Shown here: positions 27,040-36,040 of the stretch, piece by piece
Layout: each line of letters opens with the position of its first letter
How positions within the stretch are numbered: position 1 is the stretch's first letter
Origin: Brachybacterium sacelli
GTDB lineage: Bacteria > Actinomycetota > Actinomycetes > Actinomycetales > Dermabacteraceae
Direction of reading: 5' to 3'
Length of the DNA stretch: 64,000 nt
NCBI RefSeq assembly: GCF_017876545.1
Contig: NZ_JAGIOD010000002.1
Span: forward strand, 372,001 to 436,000
Notes under the pieces: generated by a model
Seen by the model: only the letters and a program-made list of their open reading frames with translations
What the model was told of the DNA's origin: nothing
Databases searched by the model: none
Made by a program: the position numbers and the translations under genes

Positions 27040-27046
27040 CTGAGCC

Positions 27047-28009
27047 ATGCCCGCCGCGTTCCCGGACCCTGCCCGCACCGCCACCCCGGTGGAGTGGACC
27101 GTGCCTCGAGGGGCCCCTGGCGATGAGCGGACCGCTGCAGTCGGGGCCCCGACTGCCCGGCTGCGCCTGGACCTGTCCTACGACGGCACCGACTTCCGCG
27201 GCTGGGCCGCCCAGCCCGGCCGGCGCACCGTGCAGGGTGAAGTGGAGGAGGCCCTGGCTCGCATCTGCCGGGTCCCGCTGCGCGTGAGCGTGGCCGGCCG
27301 CACCGATGCCGGGGTCCACGCCCGCGGGCAGGTCTGCCACCTCGATGTGCCGCACGTGGTGCTGGACACCCTGCCCGGACGCTCCGACCGCAGGCCGGTC
27401 GATGCCCTCGTCACCCGGCTCGCCGGAGTTCTGCCGTCCGACGTCGTCGTGCACGTGGCCCGAGAGGTCCCCGACGACTTCGACGCCCGGTTCGGCGCCC
27501 TGTGGCGCCGCTACCGCTACCGCCTCTCGGACGGGCCCGCGGTCCACGACCCGCTGCGTCGTGACGTGCTGCGCCACCGCCGCCACCTCGACGTGTCCGC
27601 GATGGCGCGCGCGAGCACCTCTCTGCTCGGCGAGCACGACTTCCTTTCCTTCTGCAAGCCCCGCGACGGGGCGACCACCATCCGCACCCTGCGCGAGCTG
27701 CGCTGGGAGCGTCCGGACATCGGCCGGGCGGACGAAGGCCTGGTCGTCGCCACCGTGGTCGCCGACGCCTTCTGCCACCACATGGTGCGTTCCCTGGTCG
27801 GCGCCCTGATCGCCGTGGGGGAGGGGCGACGGGGGGAGGACTGGCCCGCCGAGGTGCTCGCCGCCCGCACCCGCGAGGCCGCCACCCGGGACGGCCGCGG
27901 CTCGGCCCCCATCTGCCCGCCGCAGGGGCTGACCCTCGACCACGTCGCCTACCCGCCCGACGAGGAGCTCGCCGCCCGGGCCGCGCTGGCGCGGGCACGG
28001 CGGGGCTGA
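27047..28009 (+). CDS. truA: tRNA pseudouridine(38-40) synthase TruA
   Basis: Converts uridines 38-40 of the tRNA anticodon arm to pseudouridine. The 320-residue protein has the TruA motif with the catalytic aspartate in VAGRTDAGVHARGQV, the RLDLSYDGTDFRGWA start of the domain, and the late FCHHMVRSLVGAL segment. About 40 N-terminal residues precede the domain. The gene has its own leaderless-type promoter and stands next to rplM-rpsI rather than after rplQ. Confidence 0.96.
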   Translation: MPAAFPDPARTATPVEWTVPRGAPGDERTAAVGAPTARLRLDLSYDGTDFRGWAAQPGRRTVQGEVEEALARICRVPLRVSVAGRTDAGVHARGQVCHLDVPHVVLDTLPGRSDRRPVDALVTRLAGVLPSDVVVHVAREVPDDFDARFGALWRRYRYRLSDGPAVHDPLRRDVLRHRRHLDVSAMARASTSLLGEHDFLSFCKPRDGATTIRTLRELRWERPDIGRADEGLVVATVVADAFCHHMVRSLVGALIAVGEGRRGEDWPAEVLAARTREAATRDGRGSAPICPPQGLTLDHVAYPPDEELAARAALARARRG

Positions 28010-28048
28010 CAGAGCCGGAGATCACACCCGTGCCAGGGCCTCCTCGCG

Positions 28049-28078
28049 TTGACGCTGCCTGCTCGTGCGCACTATCGT
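28049..28078 (+). promoter_or_regulatory. Promoter of rplM-rpsI
   Basis: TTGACG (28049-28054) and TATCGT (28073-28078) are 18 nt apart, the best sigma-A-type promoter in the window. Transcription from here gives a 5' leader of about 225 nt before rplM. The rest of the 300-nt gap (28010-28309) shows no recognisable leader-RNA consensus and no gene. Confidence 0.75.
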
Positions 28079-28309
28079 TGAGGGTCGTTGTGCCTTGATG
28101 TGTGCCCGACTCCGCAGCCGATTTCTCACGCCCGGCGCGAAAAGGGCATCTCACACACATCCAGGACCGCCGTCGCATCGTGTGCGGAGCGGGACGGGTG
28201 CAACGTCAGGGCCATGCTTTTACCCGAAGGAAGCGTGCCCACGGTCCATCGAACCGTGTCCGGTCAGCGATCAGCTGCCCGGGCACCATGACGAGAGAAG
28301 AAGGCACGA

Positions 28310-28753
28310 GTGCGTACGTTCACCCCGAAGCCCGACGATGTCGAGCGTTCCTGGTACGTCATCGACGCAACGGATGTCGTCCTCGGCCGGCTCGCTTCCC
28401 AGGCTGCTCAGCTCCTCCGGGGAAAGCACAAGCCGGTCTTCGCACCCCACGTGGATGCAGGCGACTTCGTGATCATCATCAACGCTGACAAGGTCGCGCT
28501 GACCGGCAACAAGCGGGAGACCAAGCTGGCCTACCGCCACTCCGGCTACCCGGGCGGCCTCCGCGGCATCCCCTACTCCGAGCTGCTCGAGAAGCGCCCG
28601 GAGCGTGCGGTGGAGAAGGCCATCCGTGGCATGCTCCCCAAGAACAAGCTTGCTGATCAGCAGATCAAGAAGCTGAAGATCTACTCGGGCTCCGAGCACC
28701 CGCATTCCGCTCAGCAGCCCGTCCCCTTCACCATCGATCAGGTGGCGCAGTAA
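28310..28753 (+). CDS. rplM: 50S ribosomal protein L13
   Basis: Early-assembling large-subunit protein. The 147-residue sequence shows the L13 core ([54 protein letters not shown]). GTG at 28310 follows the AGAAGAAGG ribosome-binding site. It starts the rplM-rpsI operon, conserved in almost all bacteria. Its leader from the TTGACG/TATCGT promoter is unusually long. Confidence 0.98.
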   Translation: MRTFTPKPDDVERSWYVIDATDVVLGRLASQAAQLLRGKHKPVFAPHVDAGDFVIIINADKVALTGNKRETKLAYRHSGYPGGLRGIPYSELLEKRPERAVEKAIRGMLPKNKLADQQIKKLKIYSGSEHPHSAQQPVPFTIDQVAQ

Positions 28754-28805
28754 GCGGGGGCGTCCCGCCACTCCGCCCTGCCGCACGGAAGAACCAAGGA
28801 GAACC

Positions 28806-29324
28806 GTGACTGAGACCACCCCCGATACCACCGAGGCCCTCGAAGCCGTGACCGAAGAGACGGACGAGAACTTCCCGTCGAACTTCACCACCGAGTCCAC
28901 CGGCGAGGCCGCCGTCGGCGCCGGTCAGTCCGCGACCGCGCCGGGCTACGGCACCGGTCGTCGCAAGCAGGCCGTGGCCCGCGTGCGTCTGATCCCCGGC
29001 TCCGGCCAGTGGACCATCAACGACCGCAGCCTCGAGGACTACTTCCCGAACAAGCTGCACCAGCAGGAGGTCAACGACCCGTTCACGGTCCTCGACCTCC
29101 AGGGCCGTTTCGACGTCGTCGTCCGCCTCACCGGCGGTGGCCCGTCCGGTCAGGCCGGTGCCGTGCGCCTCGGCGTCGCCCGTGCCCTCAACGAGATCGA
29201 TCGGGACAACAACCGCCCGACGCTCAAGAAGGCCGGCTTCCTCAAGCGCGACGCGCGCATCATCGAGCGCAAGAAGGCCGGACTGAAGAAGGCCCGGAAG
29301 GCGCCGCAGTACTCCAAGCGCTGA
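28806..29324 (+). CDS. rpsI: 30S ribosomal protein S9
   Basis: Small-subunit protein whose C-terminal KR tail reaches the P-site tRNA. The 172-residue protein has an acidic N-terminal extension of about 45 residues, usual in actinobacteria, then the S9 core ([35 protein letters not shown]). It ends in YSKR as expected. GTG at 28806 follows AAGGAGAA. It is co-transcribed with rplM and followed by a terminator at 29376-29411. Confidence 0.98.
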   Translation: MTETTPDTTEALEAVTEETDENFPSNFTTESTGEAAVGAGQSATAPGYGTGRRKQAVARVRLIPGSGQWTINDRSLEDYFPNKLHQQEVNDPFTVLDLQGRFDVVVRLTGGGPSGQAGAVRLGVARALNEIDRDNNRPTLKKAGFLKRDARIIERKKAGLKKARKAPQYSKR

Positions 29325-29375
29325 TCCACGGCATCCCCACGGGATGCTGATCCGCGGCTCGTCCGCCGGATCGCT

Positions 29376-29411
29376 GACGATGCCCTCGACCTTAGGGTCG
29401 GGGGCATCGTC
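29376..29411 (+). terminator. Terminator after rpsI
   Basis: A 16-bp stem (29376-29391 with 29396-29411, one G-T pair) with a TTAG loop lies 51 nt after rpsI. It is a strong hairpin at the end of a ribosomal operon. Confidence 0.85.
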
Positions 29412-29472
29412 GTGTCCGGGGTGCGGTGGGTTGCGGGGCGAGGTGCGTGCAGTTCGGGGGTACATGGTCGGG

Positions 29473-29532
29473 TACTGGCGCTCAGCGAGGCGCTGTGGCC
29501 ATATAGCCAGAGCGCATGCCATAGCGCCAGTA
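29473..29532. repeat. Palindromic element E
   Basis: A 60-bp imperfect palindrome centred at 29502.5. Outer arms TACTGGCGCT/AGCGCCAGTA (29473-29482, 29523-29532), an inner GCGC/GCGC pair (29490-29493, 29512-29515) and a core GTGGCCATATAGCCAG (29495-29510) all share that centre. The core and symmetry match the elements at 54.6-56.9 kb. It lies between the rpsI terminator and the CaiB gene. Confidence 0.65.
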
Positions 29533-29548
29533 GTCGGAGAAGAGCGGG

Positions 29549-29710
29549 GCGAGACGGGTGAGGCAGGCGGGACAGGCGAGACCGGCCGGGCGAGACCCCC
29601 CGGGCGAGAGGGGCAGGCGAGGCGGGTGGGGCAGGCGGGATAGGCGAGACGGGCGGGGCGAGAGGGGCAGGCGAGACGGGTGGGGCAGGCCGGACGGGCG
29701 GGACGGGCGG
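29549..29710 (+). repeat. G-rich imperfect minisatellite
   Basis: About 160 nt built from GCGAGACGGG-type units. A 27-nt unit recurs at 29549-29575, 29617-29643 and 29671-29697 with few changes, and GCGAGAGGGGCAG occurs twice between them. The plus strand has runs such as GGGCGGGGCGAGAGGGG that could form a G-quadruplex. It lies immediately upstream of the CaiB-gene promoter. I see no coding signal in it. Confidence 0.75.
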
Positions 29711-29712
29711 AC

Positions 29713-29718
29713 TAGGCT
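29713..29718 (+). promoter_or_regulatory. -10 box of CaiB-type gene (TAGGCT)
   Basis: TAGGCT ends 6 nt before the ATG at 29725 and predicts a leaderless transcript starting at the edge of the G-rich repeat. Confidence 0.55.
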
Positions 29719-29724
29719 CCGCCC

Positions 29725-31068
29725 ATGGAGCCCACGCCTCCCACGCCTCCCACGCCTCCCACTTCTCCCGCGCCTCCCGCGCCTCGACGATGGTGGACCG
29801 GACCGTTCGACGTGGAGCACCTGGCCTGGTCCGCGGTGACGGCGGTGCGCGATGCCGCCGCGGAGCTGGCCGCCGCGCGGGGCCTCGATCTCACGATCGA
29901 CACCACTGCCGAGCTGGTCGCCGCCTCCTTCGCCGCCCTCGAGAACCTCCGGATGGACGGCCACGCCCCCACCGCCTGGGGCGAGCTGTCCGGCTTCGTC
30001 GCCGCCCGGGACGGCTGGGTGCGCCTGCACGGCAATTATCCCCACCACGCCACGATCCTCCGCGAGGTCCTCGGCGCGGACCGTGCCTCCCTGGAGCGGG
30101 CGGTGTCCCACCGCGACGCGGCGGAGGTCGAGCACGCCATCGCCCACGCCGGCGGCATCGCGGTGGCCGTGCGCACCCGCGAGGAATGGGAGGCACATCC
30201 GCACGCCCGCGCCACGGCCGAGGCGCCCTGGTCCGAGGTCGTGGTCCGCGGTGAGCGCCCAGCCCTCGGACACGTGGGCGCCGTGCGCGTCGCGGGCGAG
30301 GAGGCCGCCGGGGGACGCGATCGAGCCCCGCGCAGTCCGCTCCGCGGGGTCCGGGTGCTGGACCTGACCCGGGTGATCGCCGGACCTACCGGCTCCCAGC
30401 TGCTCGCCTGCCTCGGCGCCGACGTGCTGCGCCTGGATCCACCGCACCGGCCGGAGATCCTCGACCAGCATCGCTCCACCGGCATGGGCAAGCGCTCCGC
30501 CGTGGTGGACCTGCGCCGCGAGGCCGAGCGGGTGCGCACCCTCGCTGCGGGCGCCGACGTGATCCTCGACGGCTACCGGCCCGGTGCTCTCGCCGGGTTG
30601 GGCCTCGGCACCGCGGACCTCGAGGAGCTCGCCCCGCAGGCGATCCTCGTCTCGCTGTCGGCCTGGGGCGAGACCGGTCCGTGGGGAAGCCGCGCCGGAT
30701 TCGACTCGATCGTCCAGGCGGCCACCGGCATCGCCGACTGCTGCGGAACCTCCGACCACCCCGGCGCGCTCCCGGTGCAGGCCCTCGACCACACCACCGG
30801 TCACCTGCTTGCCGCGCACGTGCTCGAGGCGCTCGCCCGTCGCCAGGCCGCCACGATCCACATGAACCTGCTCGGCGCCGCCCGCACACTGCTCGCCGCG
30901 CCGCCGGCGCCCGCGACGCCGCCGACCCCTCTCGAGGTGCCGCGGGTCCGGTTCGACGAGGTCGACGGGTCGCTGGACCTGGTGCCCCCGCCCCTGCTGA
31001 TCGACGGACGTACCGTGGAGCGGCCGGTGGGCAGATACGGTGCGGCGCGGCCGGAGTGGATCCGCTGA
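29725..31068 (+). CDS. CaiB/BaiF family CoA transferase
   Basis: Class III CoA transferase-like protein, 447 residues. The N-terminal part holds a degenerate CoA-transferase half; the second half begins at about residue 208 with LRGVRVLDLTRVIAGPTGSQ, the usual N-terminal motif of the family, and continues with LGADVLRLDPP and MGKRSAVVDLR. The arrangement resembles duplicated or permuted CoA transferases. The first 20 residues are a PPT/PAP repeat encoded by tandem CCTCCCACG units. The ATG at 29725 is supported by a TAGGCT box 6 nt upstream. Substrate unknown. Confidence 0.82.
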   Translation: MEPTPPTPPTPPTSPAPPAPRRWWTGPFDVEHLAWSAVTAVRDAAAELAAARGLDLTIDTTAELVAASFAALENLRMDGHAPTAWGELSGFVAARDGWVRLHGNYPHHATILREVLGADRASLERAVSHRDAAEVEHAIAHAGGIAVAVRTREEWEAHPHARATAEAPWSEVVVRGERPALGHVGAVRVAGEEAAGGRDRAPRSPLRGVRVLDLTRVIAGPTGSQLLACLGADVLRLDPPHRPEILDQHRSTGMGKRSAVVDLRREAERVRTLAAGADVILDGYRPGALAGLGLGTADLEELAPQAILVSLSAWGETGPWGSRAGFDSIVQAATGIADCCGTSDHPGALPVQALDHTTGHLLAAHVLEALARRQAATIHMNLLGAARTLLAAPPAPATPPTPLEVPRVRFDEVDGSLDLVPPPLLIDGRTVERPVGRYGAARPEWIR

Positions 31069-31086
31069 CCCCCACCGACGACTGGA

Positions 31087-34000
31087 TCAGCTCAGCAGCT
31101 CCCGGATGTCGTCGGCGGTCATCGCGGAGCGGAAGGCTTCCCCACCGTCGGTGAAGGCGTCGAACAATTCCGCCTTGCGCTGCTGGAGCGCGAGCACCTT
31201 CTCCTCGATCGTGTCCTCGGCGACCATGCGGTACACCATGACCTGGCGGTCCTGGCCGATGCGGTGGGCACGGTCCACGGCCTGGTTCTCCGCCGCCGGG
31301 TTCCACCACGGGTCCAGGAGGAACACGTAGTCGGCCTCGGTCAGCGTCAGCCCGAATCCGCCCGCCTTGAGCGAGATGAGGAAGACCGGGGCGTCGCCCT
31401 GCCGGAACCCGGCTACCGCGGCGTCGCGGTCGCGGGTGGAACCGTCCAGGTGCGCGTAGCGGATGCCGCGCACCTCGAGCTCGCCCGCGACCCGGTCGAG
31501 ATAGGAGGTGAACTGGCTGAACAGCAGCACCCGATGCCCATCGCCGATGACCTCCGCGAGTCGGTCGAACAGGGCCTCCAGCTTCGAGCTGGGCACCTCG
31601 CCGTACGCCTCGGCATCGACCAGGCGAGGGTCGAGCGCCATCATCCGCAGCAGCGTCAGCGACCGGAAGACGATGAACCGCTGCCGGTCGAGGTCGGATT
31701 CGATGATGCCCAGGACCTTCTTGCGCTCGCGCTGCAGCACCGAGTCGTAGACGGCGCGGTGCTCCTGGCCGAGGGTCACCGTCAGCACCTGCTCGTGTTT
31801 CTCGGGCAGCTCGGAGGCCACCAGCTCCTTGGTGCGCCGCAGCAGGAACGGTCGCACCCGTCGGCGCAGCAGCTCCATCCGGCCGGGATGCTCCCCGGTC
31901 TCGATCGGCAGTGTGTACCGCTGGCGGAATCCGTTCGCGCCGCCCAGCAGCCCCGGGGTGACCAGGTCCAGGATCGCCCACAGGTCATCGAGCGAGTTCT
32001 CCATCGGCGTGCCCGTGATCGCCAGGCGGAAGTCGGCGCGGATGCTCTTGGCCGCGCGGTGCGTGCGTGCACGGCGGTTCTTCACGAACTGCGCCTCGTC
32101 GAGCACGAAACCCTGGAAGGTCTGCGCGGCGAAGCGCTCGTCGTCGATGCGAAGCACCGTATAGCTGGTCACGACCAGGTCGGCGCCCGCGATCCGGGCG
32201 TCCAGGTCCACGCCGTGGGAGGCGGAGGTGCGGTCCAGCACCCGCACGTCCAGGCCCGGGGTGAAGCGTTCGGCCTCGTGCCGCCACACCGGCAGCACCG
32301 AGGCGGGGGCGACCACCAGGAACGGGGGCGCCTCGGGCCCGGCACCCTCACGGGCATGAGCGATCAGCGCGAGTGCCTGGAGGGTCTTGCCCAGGCCCAT
32401 GTCGTCGGCCAGCACGCCGCCGAGCCCGTGCGCGAACAAAGTGGCGAGCCAGGTGAAACCCTCGCTCTGGTAAGGGCGGAGGTCGGCGTCCAGGGTGCGG
32501 GGCAGCGCCGGCGGTGCGACGTCCTGCGCGGCCTGCACGCGGCCGACGGACCGGTCCCAGGCGGCGCTCGCGGTGGCCTCCTCGGCCATCTCCTCGAGGT
32601 CGTTCCACATGTCCACCTGGAAGCGGCTGAGGCGCTGCTGCTCGGGCTCCCATTCTGCGAGCGCCTCGCCCTCACGGATCAGTTCGCGCAGGGTGTCGAA
32701 GGCCGGATGGTCGAGGGAGAAGTAGGTCTTGTCCGGCAGCAGCAGCCTGCTGCGCCCGCGGGCGAGAGCGACGAAGAGGGTCGGGAACGGGATCTCCCGA
32801 CCCTCGATGGTGATCTGGAAGCCGAGGTCGAACCAGTCGTGCTTGCCCGGGGTCGCCTGCTGGGTGATCCGGACCCGGGGGTCCCCGTCGAGCTCGCGGT
32901 AGGCGTGGCGGGTGCCCACCACCTCGGTCTCCACGTGGTCCAGCGCCTCGAGCGCATCGAGCACGTGCTCGGTGAAGCGGGCGGTGTCGGGGCCGCTGAG
33001 CAGTTCCGGGTCCGGGGAGCCGGCCCCCGGCCACAGCGTCATGGCCTCGGCGATCACCTCGTCCTCGTGCACGGGGTCGCGCCGCGCGCCCTGGCGCCGG
33101 TCGATCGGCAGCAGGCGATCGGGGTCGTGGTAATGCCAGGACCAGCGCAGCGTGAGGCGGTCACCGGAGGCGTAGGAGGCGCTCAGTCGCAGGCTGGGGC
33201 GCCGGGCGGCAGGGATCTCGACGCTGTCGTCGGAACTGGTGACGCTGGTGAGGGCGCGCAGCTGGGGGTAGGCGACCTCGAGGAAGGCCACGCGATCCGC
33301 GGCCGGGACCTGCAACGGTCGGCGGCGCTGGAGCAGCGTGCGCAGCGCCCGGGGGACCGGGGAGGCCAGCGGCGCGATGCGGGCAGCGAGGGCGTCCTCG
33401 CCGTGCGGGGCGACGTCGAGCACCCCGGCCGAGCCCAGCAGCCGGGCCTGCTGGGCGGGCTCGCCGGCGAGAGTGAGGCGGGGGATCACCTGCAGGTCCT
33501 GCGCCGTCTCATCGAGGCGCAGGTCCAAGCCGACGTCGGCCTCGTCCAACAGAGCGATCGAGGTCAGGCCCGCTCCCGGGAGGAGCTCGACCCCGGCATC
33601 ACGGGCATGGGCCAGCGACTGCCACAGCAGCGGGGAGGTGATCGTGTTCAGCCAGAGGTGGTCGATCGCCCCGCTGGAGTAGGAGCGCTCCGCGGAGGCG
33701 GAGGCGAAGATCCGCGAGAGGGCCTCGGTCTGGACCGCGTCGTACTCCCGTGCCGACAGACGACCCTCGAAGCTGCGCCAGGAGAGGTCCCCCTTGATCC
33801 ACGAGCCCGTACGCCCGCGGGTCAGCGGTCGCAGTCCCAGCCACAGGTCGGCGTCGGTCCCCAGATCCGCCGGGACGGCGGTCTCCCGCCGGTTCCGGGA
33901 CGCGCCCGTGCCGGCGGGACCGGCCTCGAGGTCCACGCCGATGGCCAGGGGGCGGGCCGCGCCGCGAGGGCCCGAGGTGCCCAGCAGGGGACGCAGCACG

Positions 34001-34389
34001 CTGCGCCATTCGGCGGGCGGATCCGAGGCCTCGGCCCGGGTGCCCAGGTCGTTCAGGCGGTACAGGAGCGCTGCGACGTGCTCGCAGCTGCCCTCGGCGG
34101 CGCAGCTGCACCAGGAGGCGCTCGGCCGCCACAGCCCGCCGGGGGCCGACGGCAGGAACCGCCGCGAGACGGCGTCCTCCTCGTACTCGACGAGCACCGC
34201 GCGAGGGTGGTGGACGGTGCCGTCCTCGTCGGTGACGGCGGCGGCGACCGTCGAGGCCTCCGCGTCCCAGGCGAGGTCCTCGACACGTCCGCCCCGGGCC
34301 CGTGCGAGCCCGCGGCCCGCGGACCGATCGCCGACATGGTGGCTGATGGCCGACGGCAGCAGGCGAGGGAGGAGGACGGCGTCAGGCAT
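31087..34389 (-). CDS. SWIM zinc-finger SNF2 family helicase
   Basis: A large DEAD/DEAH-type ATPase of about 1,100 residues. Residues 94-104 form a SWIM zinc finger (Cys94, Cys96, Cys102, His104). The C-terminal 450 residues are a Swi2/Snf2 motor: Walker A LADDMGLGKT (about residue 660), DEAQ box (about residue 765), and helicase C motifs LLFSQFTSYLDR, LISLKAGGFGLTLT and DRAHRIGQDRQVMVYR. Such proteins remodel protein-DNA complexes in bacteria (RapA-like), but the role of this class is not settled. A TACTTT box 7 nt before ATG 34389 suggests a leaderless message. It is convergent with the CaiB-type gene. Confidence 0.92.
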   Translation of the reverse strand: MPDAVLLPRLLPSAISHHVGDRSAGRGLARARGGRVEDLAWDAEASTVAAAVTDEDGTVHHPRAVLVEYEEDAVSRRFLPSAPGGLWRPSASWCSCAAEGSCEHVAALLYRLNDLGTRAEASDPPAEWRSVLRPLLGTSGPRGAARPLAIGVDLEAGPAGTGASRNRRETAVPADLGTDADLWLGLRPLTRGRTGSWIKGDLSWRSFEGRLSAREYDAVQTEALSRIFASASAERSYSSGAIDHLWLNTITSPLLWQSLAHARDAGVELLPGAGLTSIALLDEADVGLDLRLDETAQDLQVIPRLTLAGEPAQQARLLGSAGVLDVAPHGEDALAARIAPLASPVPRALRTLLQRRRPLQVPAADRVAFLEVAYPQLRALTSVTSSDDSVEIPAARRPSLRLSASYASGDRLTLRWSWHYHDPDRLLPIDRRQGARRDPVHEDEVIAEAMTLWPGAGSPDPELLSGPDTARFTEHVLDALEALDHVETEVVGTRHAYRELDGDPRVRITQQATPGKHDWFDLGFQITIEGREIPFPTLFVALARGRSRLLLPDKTYFSLDHPAFDTLRELIREGEALAEWEPEQQRLSRFQVDMWNDLEEMAEEATASAAWDRSVGRVQAAQDVAPPALPRTLDADLRPYQSEGFTWLATLFAHGLGGVLADDMGLGKTLQALALIAHAREGAGPEAPPFLVVAPASVLPVWRHEAERFTPGLDVRVLDRTSASHGVDLDARIAGADLVVTSYTVLRIDDERFAAQTFQGFVLDEAQFVKNRRARTHRAAKSIRADFRLAITGTPMENSLDDLWAILDLVTPGLLGGANGFRQRYTLPIETGEHPGRMELLRRRVRPFLLRRTKELVASELPEKHEQVLTVTLGQEHRAVYDSVLQRERKKVLGIIESDLDRQRFIVFRSLTLLRMMALDPRLVDAEAYGEVPSSKLEALFDRLAEVIGDGHRVLLFSQFTSYLDRVAGELEVRGIRYAHLDGSTRDRDAAVAGFRQGDAPVFLISLKAGGFGLTLTEADYVFLLDPWWNPAAENQAVDRAHRIGQDRQVMVYRMVAEDTIEEKVLALQQRKAELFDAFTDGGEAFRSAMTADDIRELLS

Positions 34390-34396
34390 ACCTACC

Positions 34397-34402
34397 AAAG
34401 TA
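34397..34402 (-). promoter_or_regulatory. -10 box of SNF2 helicase gene (TACTTT)
   Basis: TACTTT on the minus strand ends 7 nt before the ATG at 34389. Confidence 0.5.
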
Positions 34403-34534
34403 ACCGTGACAGCGGACGGGTGACGAGACGAGACGGGAGCAGCGGGTAGTCTCACAGCGGACGTCCGGCCTGGGCCCCGCCCCGCGGCGGTCCCGCCAGG
34501 ACGACGACATCCCCGTCCTCATGAGGAGAACCCT

Positions 34535-35881
34535 GTGGCACGACTGTTCGGAACCGACGGAGTGCGCGGACGCGCCAACGGTGACATCACCGCGGAGCTC
34601 GCGGTCGAACTCTCCGTCGGAGCGGCCCACGTCCTGGGCACCCTGGGCGCCTTCGGGGGCACCCGGCCGCGCGCCATCGTCGCCCGTGACCCCCGCCCTT
34701 CGGGAGACTTCCTCTCCGCCGCCGTGTGCGCGGGGCTCGCCTCCGCCGGTGTCGACGTGCTCGACGCCGAGGTGCTGCCCACTCCGGGACTGGCCCACCT
34801 CGTCCAGTCCACCAGCGCCGACCTCGGGGTGATGATCTCCGCCTCCCACAATCCCGCGCCCGACAACGGGATCAAGTTCTTCGCCCGCGGCGGCACGAAG
34901 CTCCCCGACGAGGTCGAGGACGCGATCGAGGCCCGGCTCGGCGAGAAGTGGGACCGTCCCGAGGGCACCGAGGTCGGCTCCATCACCCGGTACGAGGGGG
35001 CCGTCGATGCCTACGTGGAGCATCTGGTCGCCACCTTGAACCGCTCCCTCGAGGGGATCACCGTCGTCGCCGACTGCGCGAACGGCGCGGCCTGCGAGAC
35101 CGGCCCCCAGGCGCTGCGGCGCGCCGGGGCGACCGTCCATGTGATCGGCGACCGCAGCGACGGGGGCCTGATCAACGACGGCATCGGCTCCACCCATCTC
35201 GGCCCTCTGCAGGAGGCGGTGCGCGTCCACGGCGCCGACGTCGGTGTCGCCTTCGACGGCGATGCGGATCGCTGCCTCGCGGTCGACGCGGACGGCGAGA
35301 TCATCGACGGCGACCAGATCATGGGCATCCTCGCCGTCGACCTCAAGGAGAAGGGGCGACTGCACGACGACACCCTCGTGGTCACCGTGATGAGCAACCT
35401 CGGCCTCAAGCTCGCCATGCGCGAGCACGGGATCCTGCTGGGTCAGACCGGTGTCGGCGACCGCTACGTGCTCGAGGAGATGAACCTCGGCGGCTACTCC
35501 ATCGGCGGCGAGCAGTCCGGGCACGTGATCATCGCGGAGCACGCCACCACCGGCGACGGAGAGCTGACGGCGCTGCACCTGATCCAGCGCATGGCCGAGA
35601 CCGGCCGTGCCGCCCGCGAGCTGGCCGACGTCATGACCCGCATGCCCCAGGCGCTGATCAACGTCAAAGGCGTCGACAAGGCCCGCGCCACCATCGACCG
35701 CGGCGTGCTCGACGCCGTCGCCGAGGCGGAGCGGGAGCTGGGGGAGACCGGACGGGTGCTGCTGCGCCCCTCCGGCACCGAGCCCGTCGTCCGGGTCATG
35801 GTCGAGGCGCCCTCCGACGAGGTCGCCACCACGGTCGCCGACCGCCTCGCCACCATCGTCCGCGACCGCGTCGGCCTCTGA
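34535..35881 (+). CDS. glmM: Phosphoglucosamine mutase
   Basis: Interconverts glucosamine-6-phosphate and glucosamine-1-phosphate for UDP-GlcNAc and peptidoglycan synthesis. The 448-residue protein has the phosphoserine loop MISASHNP (Ser104), the metal loop DGDADRC and the phosphate-binding [18 protein letters not shown] at 34535 has an AGGAGAA ribosome-binding site; TAGTCT at 34447-34452 is a candidate -10 box. It is the first of the glm genes here; glmS, the preceding enzyme of the pathway, is 1.3 kb downstream. Confidence 0.98.
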   Translation: MARLFGTDGVRGRANGDITAELAVELSVGAAHVLGTLGAFGGTRPRAIVARDPRPSGDFLSAAVCAGLASAGVDVLDAEVLPTPGLAHLVQSTSADLGVMISASHNPAPDNGIKFFARGGTKLPDEVEDAIEARLGEKWDRPEGTEVGSITRYEGAVDAYVEHLVATLNRSLEGITVVADCANGAACETGPQALRRAGATVHVIGDRSDGGLINDGIGSTHLGPLQEAVRVHGADVGVAFDGDADRCLAVDADGEIIDGDQIMGILAVDLKEKGRLHDDTLVVTVMSNLGLKLAMREHGILLGQTGVGDRYVLEEMNLGGYSIGGEQSGHVIIAEHATTGDGELTALHLIQRMAETGRAARELADVMTRMPQALINVKGVDKARATIDRGVLDAVAEAERELGETGRVLLRPSGTEPVVRVMVEAPSDEVATTVADRLATIVRDRVGL

Positions 35882-35913
35882 CCCCGCCGGCCGCGCAGGG
35901 GCCCGATCGCCGT

Positions 35914-35949
35914 CTCAGGACCGATGCTGCGCATCACACAGGTCCTGAG
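35914..35949. terminator. Hairpin between glmM and coaA
   Basis: A perfect 9-bp stem (CTCAGGACC 35914-35922 with GGTCCTGAG 35941-35949) and an 18-nt loop lie between the convergent glmM and coaA genes. It is probably a bidirectional terminator. Just downstream, GCTGTGGGGCG is repeated at 35963 and 35986. Confidence 0.6.
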
Positions 35950-36040
35950 CCGGCAATCGGATGCTGTGGGGCGAGTCGGCCGGAAGCTGTGGGGCGGGGT
36001 CCGGGTGGCCCGGGGCGGCGGTGCACCCCGCCGGTGCGCC

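Noticed and set aside
28079..28309. Possible L13 leader regulatory RNA before rplM
   Set aside because: The leader is long, but I cannot match the known L13 leader consensus, and that element is described mainly from Firmicutes.
29533..29712. Coding frames through the G-rich minisatellite on both strands
   Set aside because: They consist of low-complexity repeats only because stops are rare in GC-rich DNA; there is no start signal or domain.
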